33,535 bases of DNA from CAZCGA01 sp964498075 (GTDB taxonomy: Bacteria; Desulfobacterota; Binatia; HRBIN30): assembly GCA_964498075.1 (NCBI GenBank), contig CAZCGA010000065.1, forward strand, positions 1 to 33,535, read 5' to 3'. Below, in pieces: positions 14,491 to 23,298 of this stretch (its first letter is position 1; each line of letters starts with the position of its first letter). The position numbers and the translations under genes were made by a program. The notes beneath the pieces are model-generated. The model did no database searches. It saw only the letters and a list, made by a program, of their open reading frames with translations, and had not been told where the DNA came from.

Positions 14491-16533
14491 ATGAACATCC
14501 CCAACCGAGTCCTCGCCACCGCGCGCCGCCGAGCCGACACTCTGCCCAAGGATTGTCTCGTCCGGCGGACTCTCGACTACATACCGCGGCGCAAACGGGA
14601 CGCGTCGCCCACCGCTTTGGGCCGCCGCGTCGGCTTCCTCAACCGCGGCGGGGCGCAGCCCTCGGGAATCGAGCTGGAACGGATTCTGGGCACGAACGAT
14701 CTGGTCGACGAGTTCTACCTCGAGCGCGCCCTGCTCGCGGCGCATCCGGTCTGTCGGCTCAGCATTCGCGCGCCGTCCGGGCATGAACGCGGCTCTGCCA
14801 CCGGCTTCATGGTCTCGCCGCGCCTGCTACTCACGAACCAGCACGTGTTTGGCGCGGCGGACGAGGCCGCGCCGTCCATCGCGGAGTTCAACTACCGATT
14901 CGATGTCGCCGGACGGCCGGAGCCGTCATACATTTTCAGACTACGGCCCGACCAGTACTTCTTCAATGACGAAGAGCTCGACTTCGCTGTGGTGGCCGTC
15001 GAGCCGAGCTCTTTCGGGGACGGCGTGGCGTTGAGCGCCTTCGGGTATCACCGGCTCATGCCGGAGACCGGCAAGGCACTGCTCAAGGAGTGGATGACCA
15101 TCATCCAGCATCCCGGCGGAGCGCGCCGGCAGTTTGCGATCCGCGAAAACCAATGCGTCGAAGATCGGGCGCCGGACGTGATCTGGTACGTGAGCGATAC
15201 CGCGCAGGGATCGAGCGGCTCGCCCGTGTTCAACGACAGCCTCCAGGTCGTTGCGCTGCATCACGCCGGCGTGGCCCGAGAAGACGCGCGGAAGCGCTTC
15301 ATCCTCAAGAACGGCAAGAAGGTGAACGACCTGGGCGACGTCGATGATTCCGAGGTCGACTGGATCGCCAACGCGGGCATCCGCGTCAGCCGCATTTGCG
15401 CGCGCCTCTTGGAAAGAGCCCCGGAGAAGGACGGGCACCTCGCCGAGCTTCGGGCAGCCATGGAGGGCGGTGACGTTCTCTCCGACGCCTATCAGAGCGA
15501 AAGCCAGACGACAGGAGGAGCCATGAACCCGCGTCTCAACCTCAGCTCGACGAACAACCCGAAGCTCATGCTGGGCACCCTCGTGCTCGAGCTCAACGGC
15601 GGTATCCTTGCGAGCGCCACCGGCGCGACGCGCGTGCAAGTGCCCGCACCCGGCGTGATCGAACCGACGAGCGATGAAGCCGAGGCGCTGAAGGAGCCGA
15701 TCATCGACACCCACTACGAATCGCGCACCGGTTTCGACACGAAGTTCCTCGGCACCGAAACTCCCCTGCCGAAGGTCACTGACGAGACGCTCGTTGTCCC
15801 CATGAAGGACGGGCGTAAGGTCATACCCTACGAGCACTTCAGCGTCGTGCTGCACAAGGACCGCAAGCTGGCCATCTTCACCGCCTCGAACGTCGACGGC
15901 AGCGCCAAGGCCAAGCACCCGGAAGCCGGCAAGAGCTATACGCGCGATGCGCTCACCGGGCTCAGCAAGAACCAGCAGGAGAAGTGGGTCCTCGATCCGC
16001 GCGTCGACGCGGACCAGCAGATCCCCGACGCCTTCTACACCAAGGACAACGGCGCCTTCGACAAGGGGCACATCGTGCGTCGCGACGACGTGTGCTTCGG
16101 AAAGAGCTTCGCCCAGGTGCAACGCGCCAATGGCGACACCTTTCACGTGACCAACTGCTCACCGCAGCGCGGAAACTTCAACCAATCGGGGCAGCACGGT
16201 ATCTGGGGGGGCTTGGAGAACTTCATCGGCGCCCAGGCCGACAAGGAGCGCTACTGCCTCTTCGCGGGACCGGTCCTGTCGCCCAAGGACCAGACCTTCC
16301 CCGGCACGGTGCGAGCGAAGATCCCGTCGCGGTTCTGGAAGGTGGTGTGCGCCACGAAGAACAAGAAGCTGCAAGTGTTCGCCTTCGTCCTGCAGCAGGA
16401 CCTCAAGGGCGTGCCGCTCGAGTTCCAGGTGGATGCGGAGTGGAAGCACAAGCAAGTCACGCTCAAGGAATTGGAGGGGATTGTCGGGCTGGTGAAGTTT
16501 CCGAAAAAGTACCACGACGCCGACCAGGGGTGA
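14491..16533 (+). CDS. Trypsin/V8-like serine protease fused to DNA/RNA non-specific endonuclease
   Basis: This 680-residue protein has two catalytic domains. Residues ~85-290 are a trypsin/V8-like peptidase: TNQHVFG (His118), EELDFAVV (Asp164) and GSSGSPVF (Ser242) make an intact triad. Residues ~345-680 are a ββα-metal DNA/RNA non-specific nuclease (NucA/Serratia type): YESRTGFDTKFLG, HFSVVLHKDRKLA, the catalytic DKGH (His527) and NCSPQRGNFNQ (metal-binding Asn region). No signal peptide or membrane helix is visible, so it should act in the cytoplasm, where a free nuclease would be toxic. This suggests control by the protease half, or by an unseen trigger. ATG 14491 is chosen as the first good in-frame start; there is no strong ribosome binding site there. 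In contrast, ATG 15523 at the domain boundary has a strong one. A conflict or self-killing role is inferred, not shown. Confidence 0.85.
   Translation: MNIPNRVLATARRRADTLPKDCLVRRTLDYIPRRKRDASPTALGRRVGFLNRGGAQPSGIELERILGTNDLVDEFYLERALLAAHPVCRLSIRAPSGHERGSATGFMVSPRLLLTNQHVFGAADEAAPSIAEFNYRFDVAGRPEPSYIFRLRPDQYFFNDEELDFAVVAVEPSSFGDGVALSAFGYHRLMPETGKALLKEWMTIIQHPGGARRQFAIRENQCVEDRAPDVIWYVSDTAQGSSGSPVFNDSLQVVALHHAGVAREDARKRFILKNGKKVNDLGDVDDSEVDWIANAGIRVSRICARLLERAPEKDGHLAELRAAMEGGDVLSDAYQSESQTTGGAMNPRLNLSSTNNPKLMLGTLVLELNGGILASATGATRVQVPAPGVIEPTSDEAEALKEPIIDTHYESRTGFDTKFLGTETPLPKVTDETLVVPMKDGRKVIPYEHFSVVLHKDRKLAIFTASNVDGSAKAKHPEAGKSYTRDALTGLSKNQQEKWVLDPRVDADQQIPDAFYTKDNGAFDKGHIVRRDDVCFGKSFAQVQRANGDTFHVTNCSPQRGNFNQSGQHGIWGGLENFIGAQADKERYCLFAGPVLSPKDQTFPGTVRAKIPSRFWKVVCATKNKKLQVFAFVLQQDLKGVPLEFQVDAEWKHKQVTLKELEGIVGLVKFPKKYHDADQG
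15513..15525 (+). promoter_or_regulatory. Strong internal ribosome binding site and in-frame ATG
   Basis: AGGAGGAG at 15513-15520 stands a few bases before ATG 15523, in frame with the protease-nuclease fusion (Met345). The ATG falls in the linker between protease and nuclease domains. It would produce a free 336-residue nuclease beginning MNPRLNLSSTNNPK. This may mark two formerly separate overlapping genes or a working second start. Confidence 0.6.
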
Positions 16534-16573
16534 CGAGAGCCTGCGTCCAAACGAAGACGCGCGCCGCCGCGGC

Positions 16574-17689
16574 TCAAGCACCGGCAGCACCACGACCCGG
16601 CGGCTGCAGTCCGGGAATCCCCACACCTTGGATGCGTTGCGCGTTGTCGCCCTCCTCGTAGTGCGGCAGCTTGCCTTGGCTACGCCACAACCGGTACGCC
16701 AGCGCGGCACAGAGGACGCGGACCGGGTAGTCGCGCGGCAGGTGCTGCAGGTACGGCTGGATGGTGACGAAGTCGCGCGCGCCGTACTGCTTCATGATCG
16801 AGCGCAAGCCGCCGTTGCGCGGCCCGATGTTGTAGGCCAACAAGCCCAGGAACAGATCGCCGTGCATCTCGGTCAGGTAGTGACTGAACGTGGCGGCGGC
16901 GACGAAGGCGTTGTGCCGCTGATTGAGCGGATCGAGCTGCGCCACGCCGAGGCGCTTGCGGGCCAACGCGACAGCCAACGTCGGCGGCGCGGTGATCTGG
17001 AACAGCCCGCGCCCGCCGTCGTGACTGTCACGCGGGTAGAAGGACGACTCGGCGGCACCGACGCCCATCAGCACCTCGGGATCGACGGCGAACGCCGCAG
17101 CGGCCTCGTGCACGGTCGGCTCGTAGACCCGCGCGCGTTCCAAGATGCGCAGCAGCTGGCCGAGATCCGAGCGCCGGTACGCGGCGTACACCTGATGCGC
17201 GATGGCCACCCGCTCGGCTTCAGCCGTTCCGCCGACGAGCGTACGCAGGCTGGTGACCTCGTGAGCGAACTGCGGTCGCGTTGCGAACCAGCCGGCGCCA
17301 ACGGCGACGCCGAGAGCGAGGATGACCGGAAGCAGGGTGAACCAGCGCATCAGCCAGCGGCGCGCCACGAACCACGCCCTCCACACCAGCGCACTGGCGA
17401 GGCCGAAGCCGAGCACGGCGCCGGCGAAGGGCAAGAGGTGCGCCCATCCAACCCCCGCGAACCACTCGGCGAGATGGCCGAGCAGCGTGATGACCCCGAC
17501 CAGCGCCGCCGCCAGCAGGGCCGTGGCCTCGATGCCGGTGCGCACCCAGACCTGCCAGTTGCTGCGCTTGCGTTTGCGCGTCCGCCGCCGTGCCGGGGCG
17601 CGCCGCCGCTTCCCCACCGCTGGCGGTTTCAGCTCAATGGGATCCGCCGTTAGAGATGCCACACCCGCTCCATCCACCTCACGCGGCAT
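16574..17689 (-). CDS. Membrane-anchored lytic transglycosylase (SLT domain)
   Basis: This 371-residue protein has a basic N-terminus (RRRAPARRRTRKRKR), three predicted membrane helices at about residues 53-72, 83-105 and 115-135, and a C-terminal periplasmic SLT domain. The catalytic glutamate is Glu214 in GVGAAESSFYPR, followed by GGRGLFQITAPP and, further on, LAYNIGPRNGG, the usual lysozyme-like fold signatures. It cuts peptidoglycan glycan strands, forming 1,6-anhydro ends. The multi-helix anchor is unusual, since most such enzymes have a signal peptide or lipobox. ATG 17689 has no clear ribosome binding site. It lies downstream of the catabolic operon but is separated from it by a hairpin, so it is probably an independent unit. 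Confidence 0.87.
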   Translation of the reverse strand: MPREVDGAGVASLTADPIELKPPAVGKRRRAPARRRTRKRKRSNWQVWVRTGIEATALLAAALVGVITLLGHLAEWFAGVGWAHLLPFAGAVLGFGLASALVWRAWFVARRWLMRWFTLLPVILALGVAVGAGWFATRPQFAHEVTSLRTLVGGTAEAERVAIAHQVYAAYRRSDLGQLLRILERARVYEPTVHEAAAAFAVDPEVLMGVGAAESSFYPRDSHDGGRGLFQITAPPTLAVALARKRLGVAQLDPLNQRHNAFVAAATFSHYLTEMHGDLFLGLLAYNIGPRNGGLRSIMKQYGARDFVTIQPYLQHLPRDYPVRVLCAALAYRLWRSQGKLPHYEEGDNAQRIQGVGIPGLQPPGRGAAGA

Positions 17690-17726
17690 GGTAGCGCCGC
17701 GGGAGCCCGAGCAAAAGCGGAAAGGA

Positions 17727-17748
17727 GAGCAGGCGGGGACGCCTGCTC
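17727..17748 (-). terminator. Perfect palindromic hairpin, likely operon terminator
   Basis: GAGCAGGCG and CGCCTGCTC pair over 9 bp around GGGA. On the minus strand it follows the last acyl-CoA dehydrogenase gene and is followed by a pyrimidine-rich run with TTT and TTTT, consistent with an intrinsic terminator. It also resembles GC-rich palindromes that are repetitive in large genomes. Confidence 0.65.
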
Positions 17749-17769
17749 CACGATCATTGAGATCTCAGA

Positions 17770-17797
17770 GCTGAATGCTGACCGCTGATCGCTGACG
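17770..17797. repeat. Four in-phase degenerate heptads, core GCTGA
   Basis: GCTGAAT, GCTGACC, GCTGATC and GCTGACG follow without gaps. The block lies just past the stop of the acyl-CoA dehydrogenase gene at 17803, before the palindromic hairpin. It has the same 5+2 design as the blocks at 3715-3838 and 26588-26632. Confidence 0.7.
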
Positions 17798-17802
17798 GCT
17801 TC

Positions 17803-18945
17803 CTACTTCCTCGGCAGCCCCAGCACCCTCTGCGCGACGATGTTGCGCTGCACTTCGCTGGTGCCGCCGGCGATGGTCATCGAGCGGTCGTAGAGAAACT
17901 GGTAGGCCCAGCGGCCGTGGTCCGGCGTGCGTGCCGAGCCTTCCCAGAGCGCACCGTAGGTCCCCAGCAGATCGACCCCGGTCTCCGAGAAGCGTTGCAC
18001 CAGCTCGGTGGTGAACAGCTTCATCGCCGCCGACATGTGCGGGTTGATGCGCCCGTGCAGCTGATCGCTCATGGCGCGCAGGCCGAAGGACTTGGTGACC
18101 CGCGCCTTGATCGCCAGATCCGCGAGGCGCTGGCGCCACAGCGAGTCTTCCGTGCAACCGCGCTGCCGGGCCGACGCCACGATGCGGTCGAAGCTCTGAT
18201 CGAACCGCACCGAGCCCGCAATGCCGGTGCGCTCGTTGACCAGCGCCGAGGTCACGATCTCCCACCCTTGCCCTTCTTGCCCCAGGAGGTTCTCCGCCGG
18301 CACGCGCACGTCGTGCAAGAAGACTTCGTTGAACTCACTGTCGCCGGTGATCTGGCGGATGGGCTTCACGTCGACGCCGGGCGACTTCATGTCGATGAGC
18401 ATCAGGCTCAACCCGGCCCACTTCGGTCCCTCGGTCGAGGTGCGCACCAGGATGAAGTACCAGTCGGAGATGTGCGCCAGCGTCGTCCACACCTTCTGGC
18501 CGTTGACGACGTAAAAGTCGCCGTCGCGCACGGCGCGGCACTTCGCCGCCGCCATGTCGCTGCCCGATCCGGGTTCGGAGTAGCCCGTCGCCCAGATCTC
18601 GTCGGCGGAGAGGATGGGCGGAAGGAAGCGCTGCTTCTGCGCGTCGGTGCCGTAGCGGATGATCGCCGGGCCCACCCACCAGACCGCCATGGCATTGATC
18701 GGGCCCGGCGCGTTGGCGCGCGCCAGCTCCTCGTTGAGGATCGCTTGCTGCATCGGCGAGAGACGCGCCCCGCCGTATTCCGGCGGCCAGCCAGCGCCGA
18801 GGTAACCGTCGGCGTGCAGCCGCCGCTGCCAGGCGCGCAGCGCCTCCAGATTGGTGCGCTCGTCGGACTTGGGCGCGTTGGCGGCGATCCAGGTGGTGAC
18901 GTGCTTCCGAAAAGCCTCTTCTTCTGGCGTGTAGTTCAGATCCAC
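17803..18945 (-). CDS. Acyl-CoA dehydrogenase (FadE-like), last gene of operon
   Basis: This FAD enzyme introduces an alpha,beta double bond into an acyl-CoA. The 380-residue product shows LNYTPEEEAFRKHV, TGYSEPGSGSDMA (FAD/substrate loop), VNGQKVWTT and IAGGTSEVQRN. At the C-terminal position where medium-chain enzymes carry the catalytic Glu (YEGT) it has Gly (AGGT). A glutamate in ALVNERTGIAG may serve instead, as in isovaleryl- and long-chain-type enzymes. The start is GTG 18945, fixed by AGGAG six bases upstream; this ribosome binding site overlaps the stop of the small upstream gene, so the two are coupled. It can also be transcribed from the promoter at 19185-19213. The AGGTSE type is common among actinobacterial FadE proteins for steroids and side chains; the substrate here is unknown. 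Confidence 0.93.
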   Translation of the reverse strand: MDLNYTPEEEAFRKHVTTWIAANAPKSDERTNLEALRAWQRRLHADGYLGAGWPPEYGGARLSPMQQAILNEELARANAPGPINAMAVWWVGPAIIRYGTDAQKQRFLPPILSADEIWATGYSEPGSGSDMAAAKCRAVRDGDFYVVNGQKVWTTLAHISDWYFILVRTSTEGPKWAGLSLMLIDMKSPGVDVKPIRQITGDSEFNEVFLHDVRVPAENLLGQEGQGWEIVTSALVNERTGIAGSVRFDQSFDRIVASARQRGCTEDSLWRQRLADLAIKARVTKSFGLRAMSDQLHGRINPHMSAAMKLFTTELVQRFSETGVDLLGTYGALWEGSARTPDHGRWAYQFLYDRSMTIAGGTSEVQRNIVAQRVLGLPRK

Positions 18946-18955
18946 GGGCAGCTCC

Positions 18956-19171
18956 TTATTGCTCCCACACGACGTACTCGTCGATCTCCTGGCCGTCGAC
19001 GGTGATCTGGTATGGACCCGCCACGGTCAGATCTCTGAGATGATCCTGCGCCGGCAGATGCAAGCGCACGCGGTCGCGTTCGATGGCGGCGCGCAGCTCG
19101 TCTCCGCCGGGCGTCGGCGCCCCGCGTGCAACACGCACAAGGGTCAAGGCGCTGGCGACTCCTGCAGGCAT
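18956..19171 (-). CDS. Small protein of unknown function
   Basis: A 71-residue frame from ATG 19171 to TAA 18956-18958 ends in DLTVAGPYQITVDGQEIDEYVVWEQ-type sequence, which reads like a folded beta-rich protein. It fills the gap between the isomerase and the acyl-CoA dehydrogenase genes. Its stop overlaps the ribosome binding site of the dehydrogenase (TAAGGAG), so coupling is likely. ATG 19171 lies seven bases after the predicted transcription start of a near-consensus promoter, which supports this start over an upstream TTG at 19213 that falls inside the -35 box. No motif is recognised. It may be an accessory or substrate-handling subunit of the operon. Confidence 0.6.
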   Translation of the reverse strand: MPAGVASALTLVRVARGAPTPGGDELRAAIERDRVRLHLPAQDHLRDLTVAGPYQITVDGQEIDEYVVWEQ

Positions 19172-19184
19172 GGTGGGCGCGGCT

Positions 19185-19213
19185 CTTATAGGGTCGGTAT
19201 GCATGAGGGTCAA
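19185..19213 (-). promoter_or_regulatory. Near-consensus sigma-70 promoter inside the operon
   Basis: On the minus strand TTGACC (19213-19208) and TATAAG (19190-19185) are separated by exactly 17 bases; each box matches 5 of 6 consensus bases. The predicted start is near 19178, leaving about seven bases before ATG 19171. It begins just after the stop of the isomerase gene and would drive the small gene and the last acyl-CoA dehydrogenase separately from the TetR promoter. Confidence 0.7.
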
Positions 19214-19224
19214 GGTCCGCCCGG

Positions 19225-20046
19225 TCAGCGGCCGGTGAAGCGTGGCGCGCGCTTTTCGAGGAATGCTTGCACGGCTTCACCGAGGTCGTCGCTGGCGAGG
19301 AACGCGGCGTTCCACGTGGCGACGTACTGCAAGCCGTCCTCGGCGCTCTTGCCTTCGCAATACGCCAGCACGCGCTTGGTGCCGGTGACCGCCAGGGGCG
19401 AGTTCGCGGCAATCCGCACCGCCAGGACGTGCGCGGCGTCCAGCGTCGCAGCCTGGTCCGGATACACTTCGTTGATCAGATGGATCTCACGGGCGCGTTG
19501 CGCCGAGATGTCGTTGCCGGTGTACGCCAGCTCGGCAACGTGACCCTTGCCGATGATCGCCGGCAAACGCTGCAACGTGCCGACGTCGGCGACCATGGCC
19601 ATGCGCGTCTCACGCACCGAGAAGATGGCGTCGGCAGCCGCGAGACGGATGTCGCAGGCGGTGATCAGATCGATGCCGCCGCCCAGGCAGTATCCGTGCA
19701 CCGCGGCGATCACCGGTTTGCGGCAATCGGCCACCGCCGTGATCGAGCGCTGCAGCAGCATGATCTCGTCGAGCAGCCGCGTACGCGTCGCGGCGCCGCT
19801 GGCGGTCTCTCCGCCGCCGCCGAGCGTACCGGCCATCGATTTCAAATCGAGGCCGACGGTGAAATGCGGACCGCGGGCGGCGAGCACGATGGCGCGGACA
19901 CGATCGTCGCGTTCCAGCTCGCCCATGGCGACGGGCAATTCCTTCCAGAACGCCGGTCCCATAGCATTGCGCCGCTCGGGGTTGTTGAGCCACAGGGTCG
20001 CGACGTGTTCGTCGACGTCGATGGCAAACGCTTCGTAGTCTCCCAT
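19225..20046 (-). CDS. Delta3,5-Delta2,4-dienoyl-CoA isomerase-like crotonase
   Basis: The 273-residue crotonase-fold protein has oxyanion-hole regions in HFTVGLDLKSM and YCLGGGIDLITACD. Asp126, Glu146 (SVRETRM) and Asp154 (ADVGTLQRLP) fall at the same spacing (20 and 8 residues) as the three acidic residues known in rat dienoyl-CoA isomerase (Asp176, Glu196, Asp204). This is a strong family marker and separates it from simple hydratases. The enzyme shifts conjugated double bonds during breakdown of odd-position unsaturated acyl-CoAs. Start ATG 20046 has GGAGGG just upstream. It lies 12 bases after the SDR gene. Its presence suggests that the operon handles an unsaturated or ring-derived acyl-CoA. 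Confidence 0.9.
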   Translation of the reverse strand: MGDYEAFAIDVDEHVATLWLNNPERRNAMGPAFWKELPVAMGELERDDRVRAIVLAARGPHFTVGLDLKSMAGTLGGGGETASGAATRTRLLDEIMLLQRSITAVADCRKPVIAAVHGYCLGGGIDLITACDIRLAAADAIFSVRETRMAMVADVGTLQRLPAIIGKGHVAELAYTGNDISAQRAREIHLINEVYPDQAATLDAAHVLAVRIAANSPLAVTGTKRVLAYCEGKSAEDGLQYVATWNAAFLASDDLGEAVQAFLEKRAPRFTGR

Positions 20047-20058
20047 GATGCGCCCTCC

Positions 20059-20880
20059 TCAACTCTTCAGTCGTTTCGCCACCGCGTCGATTGTCGTGCG
20101 TTTGGTGTTGCGGCGCATGAATCCCGGCGCCAGAACGCGGACGATGTAGCCGGTCGCGATGAACCGCGGCACGGTGATCTCGTGCTTGCCGCGCGCCAAC
20201 GCGCCGATGATCGCATCGATCACGCGCTCCGGCTCGATCATCATTCGTTTGGCCACCGGCGGCATGCGCGCGATGGCCTCGGCGTCGAAGAACGGGGTAT
20301 TGATCGTGCCCGGGCAAACGGTGAGCACGTGGACGCCGGCGTCCTCGACTTCATACGACAGCGCTTCCGCCAGACCGACCTGCGCGAACTTCGATGCGGC
20401 GTAGGCGCTCTCCTCCGGCACGCCCAGCTTGCCGGCGACGGACGCGACGAAGATCACCCAGCCCGTACGGCGCTCGACCATCTGCGGCAGCAGCGCCTTC
20501 GTCCAGTACAGCGTGCCGAGGAAGTTGACCCGCAGCATGCGCTCCATGTCGTCGAGGTCCCACTCGAGGAAGCGACGGTGGTGCCCGTAGCCAGCGTTGT
20601 TCACCAGGATGTCGATGGCACCGAGCTTGGCCAGGGCCTGCGCGGCCGCGGCGAACACCTGGGCGCGATCGCCGACGTCGCACGGCAGCACCAGCGCCGT
20701 GCCGCCGCCGCGCTCGATGTCCGACGCCACCTGGCGCAGCTCCGATTCGCGCCGCGAGACCAGCGCGACGCGCGCACCCTCACGTGCGAAACGCTCGGCC
20801 AGCAGGCGGCCCATGCCGCTCGATGCGCCGGTCACCAGCGCGGTCTTGCCGCGGTAGTCCGTGAGTCGAGCCACGGTCAT
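20059..20880 (-). CDS. Short-chain dehydrogenase/reductase (SDR)
   Basis: This is a classical NAD(P)-dependent SDR of 273 residues. It has a Rossmann TGASSGMG motif at residues 18-25, DV at 68-69, NNAG at 94-97 and the catalytic Ser147, Tyr160 and Lys164 (SAYAASK). It has a C-terminal extension (GYIVRVLAPGFMRRNTKRTT), often seen in SDRs acting on hydrophobic substrates. Its ATG overlaps the stop of the Gfo/Idh/MocA gene as ATGA, so translation is coupled. In this operon it could oxidise a hydroxyacyl-CoA or a ring hydroxyl group. Arg43-Arg44 after the second strand hint at NADP preference. Substrate unknown. Confidence 0.92.
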   Translation of the reverse strand: MTVARLTDYRGKTALVTGASSGMGRLLAERFAREGARVALVSRRESELRQVASDIERGGGTALVLPCDVGDRAQVFAAAAQALAKLGAIDILVNNAGYGHHRRFLEWDLDDMERMLRVNFLGTLYWTKALLPQMVERRTGWVIFVASVAGKLGVPEESAYAASKFAQVGLAEALSYEVEDAGVHVLTVCPGTINTPFFDAEAIARMPPVAKRMMIEPERVIDAIIGALARGKHEITVPRFIATGYIVRVLAPGFMRRNTKRTTIDAVAKRLKS

Positions 20881-21977
20881 ACACTCCCGCTGGGATGGAA
20901 TGCTTGCACGTCGACCTCCGCAACGGTTCGGGCCGCGTGGTACACCGCGGCGGCCAGACGCTGCGCCTCCAGGCCGGTGCGCAGGCTGGGCGACGGCGTG
21001 CGGTCCGCGAGCAACGCGTCGACGAAGGCGAGGTCCTGGACCAGATACGAGATCCCGTACCAGTCGCGGAAGCGATCATGCGCCCGGGGCTGCAGCGCAG
21101 CGAAGCGGCGCAACACCTCGTCCGCCGGCATCACTTCCTCGGCGCCGTCGCCGAGCTGGTGCGTGATGCTGCCGCTCATGTCGTGGTCGCTGGCGACGAA
21201 GGCGTTGTCGCAGAAGATCTCCAGCCGCCGGTTGGAAGGCCGTTGGATCATGTTGTGCCACGCGTTGATCAGCTGGGCACGCAGCCCGTCGGCGAACTCC
21301 AGCTCCACGGCCATGTAGTCCTCGACGCCGGGATGGCCGGCGCGGTTCTGCTCCCACGCCCGCAGGCGGGCGACCGGGCCGAAGAGCCAGGTGAGCAGGT
21401 CGAGGTCGTGCACGCCGTGCTCGATCAACGTGCCGCCGGCGGTGAGGGCGCGGTCGGCGCGCCAGGCGCTGTCGTGCACGCCGCGGATGGGGAAGCATTG
21501 GTCATCGCGAAAGACCACCGCCATCGGCCGCCCGGCGGTCGGCTCCTGAATCAGCGCGCGCATGACCGTGTAGACGGCGGAGTAGCGCAACACCAAGCCG
21601 ATCTGTGTGCTCACCCGGGCGCGCTCCGCGGCGGCCACCATGCCGGCGGCCTCGGCGTGATGCATCGCCAGCGGCTTCTCGCAGAAGATGTGCAGCCCGC
21701 GCTCGGCGGCGGCGTGCACCAGCTCGGCGTGGTAGCGCGTCGGCGTACAGATGAAGGCGGTGTTGATCTCGGCCTTGGCGAGCAGCTCGAAACCGTCGGC
21801 GAAGGTGTGCGGGTAGCCGTACGTGGCCGCGAAGAACGCGCGCCGCTCGGGCAGCGGGTCGGCAAGCGCGACCAGCTGCACGCCGGCCCCCAGCACACGG
21901 CCGATCTGCTGCAGCACCACCGAGTGGGTGCCGCCGATGATGCCGGCGCCGATCAAGCCGATACGGACGGAGTCCAT
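20877..21977 (-). CDS. Gfo/Idh/MocA family oxidoreductase
   Basis: The 366-residue product has an N-terminal Rossmann fold (VRIGLIGAGIIGGTHS), the family motif CEKPLA and, in the C-terminal domain, GGTLIEHGVHDLDLLTWLFG with the usual His residues of the substrate site. Family members are NAD(P)-dependent dehydrogenases, classically acting on sugars or inositols. Finding one inside a set of fatty-acyl genes is unusual; the substrate may be a cyclic alcohol or glycosyl group on the compound degraded. ATG 21977 has no clear ribosome binding site. There is a 61-base gap to the upstream dehydrogenase gene, the longest within the operon, containing a weak inverted repeat (TCACCG/CGGTGA). Confidence 0.9.
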   Translation of the reverse strand: MDSVRIGLIGAGIIGGTHSVVLQQIGRVLGAGVQLVALADPLPERRAFFAATYGYPHTFADGFELLAKAEINTAFICTPTRYHAELVHAAAERGLHIFCEKPLAMHHAEAAGMVAAAERARVSTQIGLVLRYSAVYTVMRALIQEPTAGRPMAVVFRDDQCFPIRGVHDSAWRADRALTAGGTLIEHGVHDLDLLTWLFGPVARLRAWEQNRAGHPGVEDYMAVELEFADGLRAQLINAWHNMIQRPSNRRLEIFCDNAFVASDHDMSGSITHQLGDGAEEVMPADEVLRRFAALQPRAHDRFRDWYGISYLVQDLAFVDALLADRTPSPSLRTGLEAQRLAAAVYHAARTVAEVDVQAFHPSGSV

Positions 21978-22038
21978 CAGCGGACCATCCGGTCACCGAT
22001 CCACGGATCACGATCCCGGTGATGAAACGGGTCGCCGC

Positions 22039-23256
<1,218 letters not shown>

Positions 23257-23273
23257 TGCCTACCTCCTAGTGG

Positions 23274-23292
23274 CACAGGCCGCTGGCCTGTG
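23274..23292. repeat. Perfect 8-bp palindromic hairpin between two dehydrogenase genes
   Basis: CACAGGCC and GGCCTGTG flank the loop GCT. There is no T run, so it is more likely a REP-like element or transcript-stabilising hairpin than a terminator. It lies inside the operon, next to the ribosome binding site of the downstream gene. Confidence 0.65.
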
Positions 23293-23298
23293 TGGTTG

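Noticed and set aside
14941..16146. 401-codon antisense frame in the protease-nuclease gene
   Set aside because: Antisense shadow of a gene with intact catalytic motifs on the plus strand; no start signal or homology.
19267..21318. 683-codon open frame on the plus strand
   Set aside because: It is antisense to the isomerase, SDR and Gfo/Idh/MocA genes, which have full active sites. Long antisense frames are expected at this GC content, and its sequence is Arg/His/Ala-rich without motifs.
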